A stretch of 64,000 nt of DNA from Chitinophagaceae bacterium DXS (GTDB taxonomy: Bacteria > Bacteroidota > Bacteroidia > Chitinophagales > Chitinophagaceae). The DNA lies in NCBI GenBank assembly GCA_030345135.1, contig CP128386.1:2311356-2375355 (forward strand). The letters run 5' to 3'. Shown here piece after piece: positions 27,160 through 36,229 of the stretch; within the stretch, counting starts at the first letter, position 1; the number at the start of each line of letters is the position of its first letter. The position numbers and the translations under genes were made by a program. The notes below the pieces were generated by a model. It saw only the letters and a program-made list of their open reading frames with translations. It did not search any database and was not told where the DNA came from.

Positions 27160-28917
27160 TTGAAAAAAATTCAGCTTGCCATTTTGCTGGGTTTATTCAT
27201 TTCATCCGGTTTACAAGCCCAGTATTACCTTCGTGGTGAGGTTCACGACGAAGAAGGCAAGATCATGCCCAATGTTCGCATCAATCTCATTTCCAAAGGA
27301 GGCATGCTTTTTTATACTGGTACTGCCGGCACTTTCGGTATTCCGCTTTCTACCAGGAGAGATACAATCGTTCTGCGTTTTGATAAATACGAGGAAATAA
27401 GACAACAGGTTGAAGCTGATAAATTCCAGTCATTCTCCTTAAAACCACTAAAACCTGTTACGGTAGCACACAGACTGTCATCTCAAACAAAAAACCTTTC
27501 CAACCAAGTCATTAACAGAAGCTATTACAATAACGAAACGTACAATACCCTTGTCGAAAACAGCTTTGTTAATGCGGATAAATTTCCCGAAACAGGTTTT
27601 GCCCTGTTCACTGACCGGGCTTCTTACAGCAATATCCGGAGGTTTCTGAATATGAACGAAAAAGTACCGCCAGATGCGGTGCGCATTGAAGAAATGTTGA
27701 ACTATTTCCAGTTTGCAACCGGCGATAAAGCCGCCAGCGACTCTCTGTTCAGCTATTCTTCCAAGCTTACAACCTCTCCGTGGGACGAAAACAAACAACT
27801 TTTGTATATCAATCTGCAGGCACCCAAAATAAAAACAGATAATGTAGAGCCTACCAACTTTGTTTTTCTTATTGATGTTTCAGGTTCTATGGATAAAGAG
27901 AACCGCCTGCCACTTATACAGACTGGTCTGAAACTGCTGGTGCAAAATCTGCGGGCGAAAGACTCCGTATCGATCGTTGTTTATGGCGGAAATGTGGGTA
28001 TAAAGCTTCAACCAACTTCGGGCGCAGAGAAAAAGAAAATTGTCGATGTGATTGACGGACTGGTTGCCGATGGAGACACTCCTGGTGAAGCTGCAATAAA
28101 AACAGCTTACGACCTGGCTAAAAGATCTTATAACGCACATGGCAATAACCGCGTTATACTGGCGACCGATGGAGACTTCAATGTAGGACAAAGCTCTGAA
28201 GATGAACTGGAAAAGCTGATCACTAACAAAAGACAGGAAGGGATTTACCTGACATGCCTGGGGGTTGGTATGGGAAATTATAAGGACAGCAAACTGGAAA
28301 CTCTTGCAAAAAAAGGCAACGGCAATTTTGCATACATCGACAATTACCAGGAAATAGAAAAAGTGCTTATTGAAGAGTTTACCAAAACAGTATATACGGT
28401 TGCAAATGAAGCATCGATGAATGTTTGCTTTAATCCTTCGCTTGTAAAATCTTACAGACTGATTGGCTACAATAATAAAATTGAAGCAATCAGCGATACC
28501 AGCAGCAACCTTGAGGGCGGTACAGTAGGGTCAGGACATTCGATAGTTGCTTTGTTTGAAATAACAAAATGGGATGGCGTTGACGAATCTACATGGAATG
28601 AAAGCGAAAATGTAGCAAGTATACATCTTCAGTTTAAGCCCTGCCGCGCCAAATATTTTGTACACCAGGATTTTAAGTGTACCAATACCTTGATAGATAA
28701 TACGGACGCGAAATCCTGCGAAAAGCTCGCCACAGTGATCGTAATGTTTGGGCAATTGCTTAAACAGTCTCCTTATGCAGAATACACATGGAACGATCTG
28801 CTGAGGTTATCCAGCCTTTATGTTGATAGAAAATCAACATCAGAAAAAGAATTGGTGGCGATGATTGAAAAGGCGAATAAAATTTACACGGCTAAAAAGA
28901 AGAAGAAATTGTTTTAA
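27160..28917 (+). CDS. Exported von Willebrand factor type A domain protein (YfbK-like)
   Basis: No ATG lies near the 5' end. The TTG at 27160 gives LKKIQLAILLGLFISSGLQAQ, a convincing signal peptide (585 residues), and is preferred over the TTG at 27130. A carboxypeptidase-like beta domain follows (about 22-85, LRGEVHDEEGKIMPNVRI), then a YfbK-type N-terminal domain (about 140-215), the VWA domain (about 230-405) with the metal site DVSGSMDKENR, and a C-terminal DUF3520-like part. It is probably a periplasmic or surface protein-binding factor. It is a single gene ending in a good terminator. Confidence 0.87.
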   Translation: MKKIQLAILLGLFISSGLQAQYYLRGEVHDEEGKIMPNVRINLISKGGMLFYTGTAGTFGIPLSTRRDTIVLRFDKYEEIRQQVEADKFQSFSLKPLKPVTVAHRLSSQTKNLSNQVINRSYYNNETYNTLVENSFVNADKFPETGFALFTDRASYSNIRRFLNMNEKVPPDAVRIEEMLNYFQFATGDKAASDSLFSYSSKLTTSPWDENKQLLYINLQAPKIKTDNVEPTNFVFLIDVSGSMDKENRLPLIQTGLKLLVQNLRAKDSVSIVVYGGNVGIKLQPTSGAEKKKIVDVIDGLVADGDTPGEAAIKTAYDLAKRSYNAHGNNRVILATDGDFNVGQSSEDELEKLITNKRQEGIYLTCLGVGMGNYKDSKLETLAKKGNGNFAYIDNYQEIEKVLIEEFTKTVYTVANEASMNVCFNPSLVKSYRLIGYNNKIEAISDTSSNLEGGTVGSGHSIVALFEITKWDGVDESTWNESENVASIHLQFKPCRAKYFVHQDFKCTNTLIDNTDAKSCEKLATVIVMFGQLLKQSPYAEYTWNDLLRLSSLYVDRKSTSEKELVAMIEKANKIYTAKKKKKLF

Positions 28918-28929
28918 AGAGACTATAGA

Positions 28930-28967
28930 GAAAGCACCCAACGTTTCGTTTGAGTGCTTTCTTTTTT
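28930..28967 (+). terminator. Terminator after the VWA gene
   Basis: Arms GAAAGCAC (28930-28937) and GTGCTTTC (28954-28961) followed by TTTTTT, 13 bases past the stop codon. Confidence 0.85.
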
Positions 28968-29025
28968 ATTTGACTCTATGCAGATTGAGATGCCGATCTA
29001 ATTCTAATAGTGAACAGTTCAGTTT

Positions 29026-29907
29026 TTATTTAGCCGACGGCGGAGCCACTTCGTCACATGAATATTGGATGGTTCTTATTCCACCGTCAGAATCTGTAAG
29101 TTTATTCAGCTGACCAATAAATACATCCTGCCATCCCGGAGGAAATACATTTTTTCCGAAAGAGTTTGCCCAGCCACCGGAATTGAAATCATAAAACATT
29201 TCAGAAGCATTCTTGCTGTAATCCCTGTCTATTAGCATGAAAACCGAATTAAGTTGACGTGGGCTTTTTTTGGTCAGGTCGTATGTCAACAACCTTCCAT
29301 ATCCAAGATCAGCCAGGTCTTCATTGGAGTATGTATAATCATTCCATGGATTCAATTCAAGATTACCATTTTGATCATATTTATAGTTTCTGGTGCCATC
29401 GTTGATAACACGACCTGAATCATCAAGATGAAGCGTAAACTCGCCGGTTTGTACGATTGTATGCGCATCAGGATACGTGAAAGTATGATGAGCCAGCTGA
29501 TTAGGATGATAAGAACTGGCTGTATTATACTCTATAAGCCTGCCTTGGCCATCATATTTAAAATAAGAATTCTGTGGCCCCCCGTTTATATTAAGAGAGA
29601 GGGCAGTATCCTTGCTAAAAGGTTTCCAGATGATGCTATCCAGCAATCCGCTTGCATTGTAATAAAATTTGCTGACAACGGGTATTTGCACCTGGTAGTC
29701 AATATTGCAATCTCCTGTTTGACAAGAGTCATAACCCGGATGGTAAATATCAAACTCTACTAGTTCTGTGGTACTTACTATCCTGCATGCAGGGGTTTCA
29801 GGTGGTTTCGGAGTGTGATCAATACAGTCAATAAGTTTTTTACAGCTAGTGGTTGAAAGAGCGGCAATAAGGGTTAGGCCAAGTAACAAGTTTTTTGATA
29901 GGTTCAT
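29026..29907 (-). CDS. Lipoprotein with YD-repeat-like units
   Basis: A 293-residue lipoprotein (signal about 1-21, lipobox STTSC). The mature part has several degenerate repeats of RHS/YD type: FYYNASGLLDSIIW, FKYDGQGRLIEYNTAS, KYDQNGNLELNPWNDYTY. Similar proteins are common in Bacteroidota and are usually annotated as hypothetical or DUF-type lipoproteins. Function unknown; a surface role is likely. A second, frameshifted copy lies 220 bases downstream of its start side (30127-31019). Confidence 0.75.
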   Translation of the reverse strand: MNLSKNLLLGLTLIAALSTTSCKKLIDCIDHTPKPPETPACRIVSTTELVEFDIYHPGYDSCQTGDCNIDYQVQIPVVSKFYYNASGLLDSIIWKPFSKDTALSLNINGGPQNSYFKYDGQGRLIEYNTASSYHPNQLAHHTFTYPDAHTIVQTGEFTLHLDDSGRVINDGTRNYKYDQNGNLELNPWNDYTYSNEDLADLGYGRLLTYDLTKKSPRQLNSVFMLIDRDYSKNASEMFYDFNSGGWANSFGKNVFPPGWQDVFIGQLNKLTDSDGGIRTIQYSCDEVAPPSAK

Positions 29908-30059
29908 AAAGTTTTTCTTTCAAAATACATTGTGCATTTTAAAAAATCAATATATCAGTTAGATTTTAATCTTAAAATCGTCGAAATGAAAGCGGAATAT
30001 TTCAGTGCAATAAAGCGCCCATTTGCCGCCACTTAATTTTGCGATCCACCCGTCTTAAA

Positions 30060-30093
30060 AAAGTAAAACCCATCTTTATAGAAAGATGGGTTT
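30060..30093 (-). terminator. Terminator of the second YD-repeat lipoprotein gene
   Basis: Perfect 12-pair stem, AAACCCATCTTT (30066-30077) with AAAGATGGGTTT (30082-30093), followed leftwards by a T-rich tract. Confidence 0.75.
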
Positions 30094-30126
30094 ATCAAAA
30101 GTGCTTTTTATCAGCAAGTACTAATC

Positions 30127-31019
30127 CTATTTCTTCGAAGGAGGTGTTTCTGTGCAAGCGTATTGTATTGACCGGTCACCCATGCCATAATACTCGCCTG
30201 TATAGGGCAGTTCATAAAACAATATATCCTGCCAACCCATTGGATAGTTATGATCAGGGCCACCGTGCCTTTGGGGGTATCCGTCCGCATTAAACTCAGT
30301 AAATAATTCCGACGGATTTTTACTGAAGTCTAAATCAAGAAACATGAACACCCAATTGAGCTGGCGTGGTGTTTTTTTATCCAATGTATAAGCCAGCCGT
30401 TTATATCCTAAGTAATCATCAACGTCTTCAACACTCCCCCAATCGAAATTATTGAAGGGATTGATTTGGAGATTGCCGTTGCTATCATATTCAAATGTGC
30501 GGTTTCCCGTAGAAATAACGCGCATAGAATCGTCTAACACAAAGGTTCCGCCCTTGTTATCCTTTATCGTGTGTGCATCGGGATAAGTGAAGGTTGTCCA
30601 ATTTAAAGCGTTTATCGGCGTATTATCATAGCTATTTTTTGGCAAAACTCCAACTAACCTGTCTTGCGCATCATATCTAAAATAAAAATTATGGGGACCT
30701 TCAGAATTATGCCAGGTAACAGTAAAGTCGCCATAATTAGCTGGTACAGTATCTTTGCCGTAAGGTATCCAAACAATACTATCCGGATTCCCTTTTGCAT
30801 TGTAATAGAATTTCTTAACAATAGGTAACTTCCTGGAAAAATCCTGTATGCTATTTGTATAAAAATCCACCATTTCGGTAGTGCTGATTATTTTACAGCC
30901 GGCAACAGTTGACTGGGCTCACCGGGTTTAGTTACACAGTCTATAAATTTTTTACAACTGGTTGTAGAAAGAGCGCCAATAAAGGTGAGGGCAAGTAGCA
31001 AGTTTTTTGAGAGGTTCAT
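30127..31019 (-). pseudogene. Frameshifted paralogue of the YD-repeat-like lipoprotein
   Basis: The ATG at 31019 opens MNLSKNLLLALTFIGALSTTSCKKFIDC, nearly identical to the signal region of the neighbour, but that frame stops at 30888 after 43 codons. The remaining 248 codons are open in another frame from before 30873 (CKIISTTEMVDFY onward) and align with the paralogue's body (FYYNAKGNPDSIVW, FEYDSNGNLQINPF). A single lost base between about 30915 and 30935 explains it. Either the gene is inactive or the base is a sequencing error. Translation from the ATG at 30873 would give a protein without a signal peptide, which is unlikely to work. Confidence 0.8.
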
Positions 31020-31169
31020 AAAGTTTTTCTTTCAAAATACATCGCGGTATTTTAAAACGCAATAGGTAAACATCACCTTTCAGATTAAAATCGGTAAACA
31101 CGTCAGCGATTAAACTTATACAATTCAAATTCAATGTTATTTACATGAATTCGCCATTGGCCAACAAAT

Positions 31170-31192
31170 AAAAAACCCCGCGATTTGCGGGG
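31170..31192 (-). terminator. Terminator after dnaJ
   Basis: Stem GCGGGG/CCCCGC (31187-31192 with 31176-31181), loop of five, followed leftwards by TTTTTT. It lies nine bases past the dnaJ stop. Confidence 0.92.
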
Positions 31193-31200
31193 CTCATATA

Positions 31201-32358
31201 CTAACTAAAGACTTCTTTTACCTTATCGAAAAAGCTTTTTTCGCCTTTTGCCGGTTGCGGCTTGAAGTTAGGGCTGTTGCTTAGTTTTTCAAGCATTTCC
31301 TTTTCTTCTGCCGTTACATTCTGAGGCGTCCAAACATTTACATGTATCAACTGATCGCCTTTTGCATAACCATTTACTTCAGGGAACCCTTTTCCTTTCA
31401 ACCTGAATATTTTACCGCTTTGTGTGCCTGCAGGAATTTTAATTTTAGCTCTGCCATCTATGGTAGGTACTTCAACCTGTGTTCCAAACGCCGCATCAGG
31501 GAAAGAAATGTGTAACTCATAAGCCACATTTAAACCATCCCTTTGCAGTTCTTTATGTGCTTCTTCTTCAATCAGCACAATCAGATCACCAGGCATACCG
31601 CCACGCTCTCCTGCATTACCTCTTCCGGTCACATTTAGTTGCATTCCTTCCTGAACACCAGCAGGAATATCTATGGTTACTGTTTCTTCACCGTAAACAC
31701 GTCCTTCTCCTTTACAAGAAGTACATTTTGCAGTTACTGTTGTTCCCTCACCATTACATGTTGGGCAGGTTGTAACAGTTTGCATTTGTCCGAGGAAAGT
31801 ACTCGTTACTTTTCTTACCTGGCCGCTGCCTCCACAAGTGCTACAGGTTTGTACGCTTCCCTTGTCTTTTGCTCCGCTTCCACCGCAGGTATTACAACCA
31901 ACGTACTTTTTAACCTTGATGCTTTTGGTAACACCTTTGGCAATTTCTTCATAATTCAATTTCAGCTTTACGCGCAGATTGCTGCCCCTAACACCGCGGG
32001 ACCTTCCGCCTCCGCCACCTCTTCTTCCGCCACCGCCGAAAAAGCTGCCGAAAATATCGTCGCCAAATATGTCGCCAAACTGGCTAAAGATATCTTCCAT
32101 ATTAGCGCCGCCGCTAAATCCGCCACCGGTACCGGGACCGAATGCAGCATGACCGTAGCGGTCATATTTCGCCTTTTTGTCGCTGTCGCTTAGTACTTCG
32201 TAAGCTTCAGCAGCTTCTTTAAATTTTTCTTCTGCTTCTTTATCACCAGGGTTACGGTCAGGGTGATATTGCATGGCCACCTTGCGGTAAGCCTTTTTTA
32301 TTTCATCTGCCGACGAGCTCTTGGATACGCCCAGAATTTCGTAATAATCTCTTTTCAT
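31201..32358 (-). CDS. dnaJ: Chaperone protein DnaJ
   Basis: A 385-residue cytoplasmic Hsp40 co-chaperone that stimulates DnaK. The J domain (about 4-68) has HPD at 32-34. The Gly/Phe-rich linker is unusually glycine- and arginine-rich (about 75-135, [15 protein letters not shown]). Four zinc-binding CxxCxGxG units follow ([32 protein letters not shown]), then the substrate-binding C-terminal domains. GrpE is encoded upstream in the same direction. No CIRCE element was found. Confidence 0.97.
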   Translation of the reverse strand: MKRDYYEILGVSKSSSADEIKKAYRKVAMQYHPDRNPGDKEAEEKFKEAAEAYEVLSDSDKKAKYDRYGHAAFGPGTGGGFSGGANMEDIFSQFGDIFGDDIFGSFFGGGGRRGGGGGRSRGVRGSNLRVKLKLNYEEIAKGVTKSIKVKKYVGCNTCGGSGAKDKGSVQTCSTCGGSGQVRKVTSTFLGQMQTVTTCPTCNGEGTTVTAKCTSCKGEGRVYGEETVTIDIPAGVQEGMQLNVTGRGNAGERGGMPGDLIVLIEEEAHKELQRDGLNVAYELHISFPDAAFGTQVEVPTIDGRAKIKIPAGTQSGKIFRLKGKGFPEVNGYAKGDQLIHVNVWTPQNVTAEEKEMLEKLSNSPNFKPQPAKGEKSFFDKVKEVFS

Positions 32359-32401
32359 GCACCTATCTCCTACCGGAGACCTTTTTATGATAAATATTTT
32401 G

Positions 32402-32443
32402 GAGTTGTACGTTTTGCGTTATAAGTTTTAAGTTTTCGAACCC
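32402..32443 (+). repeat. Heptamer array, TTGTACG family, outward from dnaJ start
   Basis: GTTGTACG, TTTTGCG, TTATAAG, TTTTAAG and TTTTCGA point right, away from dnaJ, and face the grpE array. Its presence suggests that grpE and dnaJ are separate transcription units despite being neighbours. Confidence 0.75.
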
Positions 32444-32454
32444 AAACGCCTTTC

Positions 32455-32512
32455 TGTTCGCCTCGATAAACGTATAACGTACAACTTATAACTTACAACT
32501 ACTTCCCTACTA
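32455..32512 (-). repeat. Heptamer array, TTGTACG family, outward from grpE stop
   Basis: Read away from grpE: TTGTAAG, TTATAAG, TTGTACG, TTATACG, TTTATCG in perfect register of seven. It has the same order and end (TTTATCG then AGGC-like) as the array after glnS. Confidence 0.85.
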
Positions 32513-33071
32513 CTACTTTTGCAAACCTGATGATCTTGTCATTCAGGTAATATCCTTTTTGTACCTCGTCAATCACTTTTCCCTTTTGCGATTCATCGGG
32601 TACGGGAATTTCAGTGATAGCCTCATGCTTCTCCACATCAAATGGAGTATTTACACTATCCATCGGCTTTAAGCCCTTTGACTGTAAGGCACTTCTTAAT
32701 TTATTAAACACCAATGACACGCCTTGTTTTACATGGTTAATGTCATTGTCTTTCTGCAATTGTTGCTCTGCACGGTCGCAATCATCCAGCACATCGAGCA
32801 AAGATGTAATAACCTCTTTTCCGGCCGTTTGAGTCTGTTCGATCTTTTCTTTCGCCGTTCTTCTGCGGAAATTATCAAACTCAGCCATCAGCCTCAGGTA
32901 TTTGTCTTTTTGCTCAGCAAGCTCCGCTTTTGTCTTTTCCAGTTCAGTCTCGTCTGTCACAGGTTCACTTAAATGCGTGGTGCCTGCTGCATTTTCGTCA
33001 GCATTAATACTATAATCAGTCATTTCTGTTGCTCCGTTTCTATTATTTTGCGGCATTTCTTTTTCTTCCAT
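32499..33071 (-). CDS. grpE: Nucleotide exchange factor GrpE
   Basis: A 190-residue homodimeric co-chaperone that releases ADP from DnaK. An acidic, variable N-terminus (about 1-45) is followed by the long coiled coil (about 40-100) containing LRLMAEFDNFRRRTAKEK and the C-terminal beta domain (about 130-190) with FDVEKHEAITEIPVPDESQKGKV and GYYLNDKIIRFAKVVVGK. It is upstream of dnaJ, but the 140-base gap holds two facing repeat arrays. The 33072-33294 gap upstream shows no recognisable heat-shock operator. Confidence 0.96.
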   Translation of the reverse strand: MEEKEMPQNNRNGATEMTDYSINADENAAGTTHLSEPVTDETELEKTKAELAEQKDKYLRLMAEFDNFRRRTAKEKIEQTQTAGKEVITSLLDVLDDCDRAEQQLQKDNDINHVKQGVSLVFNKLRSALQSKGLKPMDSVNTPFDVEKHEAITEIPVPDESQKGKVIDEVQKGYYLNDKIIRFAKVVVGK

Positions 33072-33294
33072 AACTATACTTGTTAATGAATGTAATGGTC
33101 AAATTTTTTGCCAAGGTAACCGGTAGGAAAAATTGGCAGTAACCAGCATTTCCAAGATCACGAAGAATACTTAAATGTTACCGGCTAAGATGTTCTCACA
33201 AGGTATAGACCAAAGTTCTTTGCGGCTGCTTTTTTCATGCAGCAATTCAATAAAACCATCCTAAATTAAAAATTTCCAATATATTTTTCCAATG

Positions 33295-33323
33295 AAAAAT
33301 CCCGTCATCCAATGGAGACGGGA
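33295..33323 (-). terminator. Terminator after rpsG
   Basis: Read leftwards, TCCCGTC (33317-33323) and GACGGGA (33300-33306) form a seven-pair stem followed by TTTTT. It ends the rpsL-rpsG unit before grpE. Confidence 0.85.
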
Positions 33324-33352
33324 CTTTTCTGTATAAAAAATTAGAATGCTGT

Positions 33353-33820
33353 TTATACTTTGAAGTGCGAGAATGCCTTGTTAGCTTCAGCCATACGATG
33401 GGTGTCTTCTTTCTTTTTGAAAGCAGCACCTTCACCTTTGCTTGCAGCAACAATTTCATTAGCCAGCTTGTCAGCCATGGTACGTCCGTTTCTTTCGCGG
33501 CTGTAACGGATCAACCATTTCATGCTTAATGAAATTTTTCTGTCAGCACGAACTTCTGTAGGAATCTGGAAGGTTGCACCACCTATTCTACGGCTACGTA
33601 CTTCTACAGCCGGAGTAACGTTGGATAATGCTTTTCTCCAAATTTCATAACCATCCTCACCAGTTGTTTTGCTTACTTTATCCAAAGCATTGTAAAAGGT
33701 AATGATAGCTGTGCTTTTTTTGCCATCCCACATCAGGTTGTTGATGAATCTTGTAACCTGTTTATCGTTGTAGCGTCCATCAGGAGCTAAAGGTAATTTC
33801 TTGGCTTGTGCTTTACGCAT
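33353..33820 (-). CDS. rpsG: 30S ribosomal protein S7
   Basis: A 155-residue primary 16S rRNA-binding protein that organises the head of the small subunit. Typical blocks are MRKAQAKKLPLAPDGRYND, FINNLMWDGKKSTAIITFYNALD, the beta hairpin PAVEVRSRRIGGATFQIPTEVR and MADKLANEIVAASKGEGAAFKKKEDTHRMAEANKAFSHFKV. It follows rpsL by 29 bases in one operon. In many Bacteroidota fusA comes next, but here a terminator follows. Confidence 0.98.
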   Translation of the reverse strand: MRKAQAKKLPLAPDGRYNDKQVTRFINNLMWDGKKSTAIITFYNALDKVSKTTGEDGYEIWRKALSNVTPAVEVRSRRIGGATFQIPTEVRADRKISLSMKWLIRYSRERNGRTMADKLANEIVAASKGEGAAFKKKEDTHRMAEANKAFSHFKV

Positions 33821-33849
33821 ATCTCAAATATTCTTGTAACTAATTAAAA

Positions 33850-34230
33850 TTATTTCTTGGCTTTTTCTTTTTTAGTACCATATTTAGAGCGGCTCTTCTT
33901 ACGGTCTTTTACACCCGCAGTATCAAGACTACCACGCACAATATGATAACGAACACCCGGTAAATCCTTCACACGACCACCACGAATCAAAACGATGGAG
34001 TGCTCCTGCAAGTTGTGTCCTTCACCCGGGATATAAGCGATAACCTCTACTTTGTTAGTCAAACGCACTTTAGCTACTTTACGTAGAGCTGAGTTTGGCT
34101 TTTTAGGTGTAGTAGTGTAAACCCTTGTACATACGCCACGACGTTGAGGACATGCATCCAAAGCTCTTGACTTGCTTTTCGCCTTGATAATTTCGCGGCC
34201 TTTTCTTACTAATTGTTGTATTGTAGGCAT
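33850..34230 (-). CDS. rpsL: 30S ribosomal protein S12
   Basis: A 126-residue decoding-centre protein. The start is the ATG at 34230 ([13 protein letters not shown]), the universal S12 N-terminus; upstream in-frame codons overlap the promoter. The conserved loops [13 protein letters not shown] and [12 protein letters not shown] are both intact, with the lysines at which streptomycin resistance mutations usually occur present in the sensitive form. It is the first gene of an operon with rpsG. Confidence 0.98.
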   Translation of the reverse strand: MPTIQQLVRKGREIIKAKSKSRALDACPQRRGVCTRVYTTTPKKPNSALRKVAKVRLTNKVEVIAYIPGEGHNLQEHSIVLIRGGRVKDLPGVRYHIVRGSLDTAGVKDRKKSRSKYGTKKEKAKK

Positions 34231-34256
34231 TCTAAACCAATTATTTTTTCGGACGG

Positions 34257-34290
34257 CAAAGGTATGCACCTCACCTTTAAATTCCAAAAA
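34257..34290 (-). promoter_or_regulatory. Promoter of rpsL-rpsG
   Basis: On the reverse strand a -33-like TTTTTGG (34284-34290) is followed after 19 bases by the -7 box TACCTTTG (34257-34264). This is the best match in the window to the Bacteroidota promoter TTTG-N19-TAnnTTTG. The start site would lie about 20 bases before the rpsL ATG. Confidence 0.75.
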
Positions 34291-34295
34291 TTATA

Positions 34296-34332
34296 GAAAA
34301 AAATTGCGGAGGAGGTAGAAAACCTTCTCCGC
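34296..34332 (-). terminator. Terminator after ilvE
   Basis: Read leftwards, GCGGAGAAGG and CCTCCTCCGC form a stem with one bulge, followed by AATTTTTTT. It lies about 75 bases after the ilvE stop and directly before the rpsL promoter. Confidence 0.75.
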
Positions 34333-34406
34333 GAGTATATTCTTTTTTGTGACGCAATATAGCATAAATACAATCTATCGACTTAATAATCAATAGATTA
34401 ACCATC

Positions 34407-35471
34407 TTATATATTAAACAACCATCCGTGAACGTCTTCAGCTTTTCTTTCACGGATTGCAGTGAGCCGTTGCTTCACTTCATCTGCAATTTTATAGCTG
34501 GTGACATCGAACGTCATCGCATTGTCTTTATACTTTAGTTCCTTTACAGGAGCAATCACAGCGGCAGTTCCTGTTCCAAATACTTCCTGAACCTGGCCTT
34601 TTTTGTATGCTTCTACTATTTCGTCGATGCTGATCCTTCTCTCCTCCACCTTTATGCCCATGTCATTCAGGATAGTGATCACGCTGTCACGTGTTACGCC
34701 AGCCAGAATAGTTCCTTCTTCGAGGGAAGGTGTGATCGCCACATTGTTGATAACAAAGAACACATTCATCATGCCCACTTCCTGCAGCCATTTATGCTCA
34801 AATGCATCTGTCCATAATACCTGGTCATAGCCTTTTAACTTCGCATCGGTCGCAGCTCTGAGACTTCCTCCGTAGTTGCCTGCATTTTTTGAAAAACCTA
34901 CACCACCGGGGGCTGCCCTTGTGTACTGTTCTTCTACCGCAATTTTCATTGGAGCGGCAAAATAAGGCCCTGAAGGGCTCAATATGATCATAAATTTATA
35001 TGTCTCCGACGGCCTTACACCAAGCATTGCATCAGTCGAAAACATGAAAGGGCGTATGTATAAAGAATGTTCTTTTACTGCGGGGATCCAATCCTGATCA
35101 ATTTCAATAAGCTGTCTCATCCCCTCGATAAAAATATCTTCGGGCACTTCAGGCATGTTCATTCTTTCAGCAGATCTGTTGAATCTTCTGAAATTGTCAA
35201 ATGGACGGAAAATAAATGCGTTACCATCCTCATCCTTATAAGCCTTAATACCTTCAAAAATGGCCTGTCCGTAATGGATAGCTGCTAGCGAAGGCTCCAG
35301 CATCAACGGCTGGTAAGGTTTAATTTCAACAGATTTCCATTCGCCGTCGGCGTATTCTGCTTCCAGCATGTGATCGGTAAAGTATTTACCGAATGGAAGA
35401 TTTTCCAGGCTAAGATCTTTTAACTTACTTCTTTCAGTTTTGGTGATTGTAATGTCTAATGCTTCGGTCAT
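34407..35471 (-). CDS. ilvE: Branched-chain amino acid aminotransferase
   Basis: A cytoplasmic class IV PLP enzyme interconverting leucine, isoleucine and valine with their keto acids. The start is the ATG at 35471 (MTEALDITITKTERSKLKDL, 354 residues). The long, mitochondrial-type BCAT signature is present: the PLP lysine in FSKNAGNYGGSL, followed by QVLWTDAFEHKWLQEVGMMNVFFVI, and EEGTILAGVTRDSVITI and VFGTGTAAVIAPV for phosphate binding. It is a single gene, divergent from the psi-like gene. Confidence 0.96.
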   Translation of the reverse strand: MTEALDITITKTERSKLKDLSLENLPFGKYFTDHMLEAEYADGEWKSVEIKPYQPLMLEPSLAAIHYGQAIFEGIKAYKDEDGNAFIFRPFDNFRRFNRSAERMNMPEVPEDIFIEGMRQLIEIDQDWIPAVKEHSLYIRPFMFSTDAMLGVRPSETYKFMIILSPSGPYFAAPMKIAVEEQYTRAAPGGVGFSKNAGNYGGSLRAATDAKLKGYDQVLWTDAFEHKWLQEVGMMNVFFVINNVAITPSLEEGTILAGVTRDSVITILNDMGIKVEERRISIDEIVEAYKKGQVQEVFGTGTAAVIAPVKELKYKDNAMTFDVTSYKIADEVKQRLTAIRERKAEDVHGWLFNI

Positions 35472-35536
35472 AACACTAAATTTGCTGCAAATAAAAACAA
35501 ATAAATTAACTAACAACTGTTAATTATATTCATTCA

Positions 35537-36088
35537 ATGATTCAATCATTACCACCATTTGTCCTCGCAGAACTTTATAAAGATGCGATTGTATTAACCA
35601 GTGATGTGGAGATTTCATCACAGAAGGAATTAGTGCAAGATACGATAAAAACGGCTACCCCTGTGGCAGAAAATGCAATTCAACCGGGAAAACGGTGGTA
35701 TTTGGGAGAAAACAAAAAAAACATTTGCATTGTGGTAAATGATTCTGAAGCTGTATTTATAAATGATGACTGCCTTAATTTGCTGGGTGGAATTCTAAAT
35801 GCCTGCAAGCTTAATCTGAGCGATGCGGCAATTATAAATTACAATCAAACGCCCTGCACATATGAAACGGTAAAGGAACATTTGCAACCAAAGCAATTGT
35901 TTATGTTTGATGTTTCTATGCAGCAAATGCAGCTTCCTTTCACAATTCCAAATTACCAGGTGCAGCAATTTGATAACTGCACATTCCTGGTGGCGCCTTC
36001 GCTTACAACAATGCTTCCCAATACCAACGAAGCTAAACTTGAAAAAAGATTTCTCTGGGACAGTTTGAAGCGAGTGTTTGGAATCTGA
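35537..36088 (+). CDS. Protein resembling DNA polymerase III psi subunit
   Basis: A 183-residue cytoplasmic protein without a signal peptide, of a family I would normally see annotated as hypothetical in Bacteroidota. By eye its second half follows E. coli HolD: an alpha/beta core (ICIVVNDSEAVFINDDCLNLLGGILNACKLNLSDAAIINYN compared with the HolD LVMVANDLPALTDPLVSDVLRAL region), then CTFLVAPSLTTMLPNTNEAKLEKRFLWDSLKRVF compared with the HolD SPALTDLRANPTARAALWQQI end. In HolD the N-terminus binds chi; here it is longer (about 70 residues). This is inference from pattern only. It is followed by rdgB. Confidence 0.55.
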   Translation: MIQSLPPFVLAELYKDAIVLTSDVEISSQKELVQDTIKTATPVAENAIQPGKRWYLGENKKNICIVVNDSEAVFINDDCLNLLGGILNACKLNLSDAAIINYNQTPCTYETVKEHLQPKQLFMFDVSMQQMQLPFTIPNYQVQQFDNCTFLVAPSLTTMLPNTNEAKLEKRFLWDSLKRVFGI

Positions 36089-36120
36089 GCTTAAAGCCCA
36101 AAGCCTAAAGCTTAAAGCTG
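36085..36120 (+). repeat. Heptamer array, TTAAAGC family, outward from the psi-like gene
   Basis: Starts in the stop codon (TGAGCTTAAAGC) and repeats TTAAAGC, CCAAAGC, CTAAAGC, TTAAAGC at exact spacing of seven. Confidence 0.85.
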
Positions 36121-36127
36121 GTATTTG

Positions 36128-36226
36128 CCGCAGACCTGACACCTGACACCTGATACCTGAAACCTGACAACCTTACTAATTTTTAACCAAAGCTGAAAGC
36201 TCATAGCTGACAGCTGATAGCTATTA
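36128..36226 (-). repeat. Composite heptamer array outward from rdgB start
   Basis: Read leftwards from rdgB: AGCTATC, AGCTGTC, AGCTATG, AGCTTTC, then GTTTCAG, GTATCAG, GTGTCAG. The same order of families occurs at the LOG/symporter gap and after folD. Confidence 0.85.
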
Positions 36227-36229
36227 AAT

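Noticed and set aside
33072-33294. CIRCE or other heat-shock operator before grpE
   Set aside because: No TTAGCACTC-N9-GAGTGCTAA or related inverted repeat was found before grpE or dnaJ.
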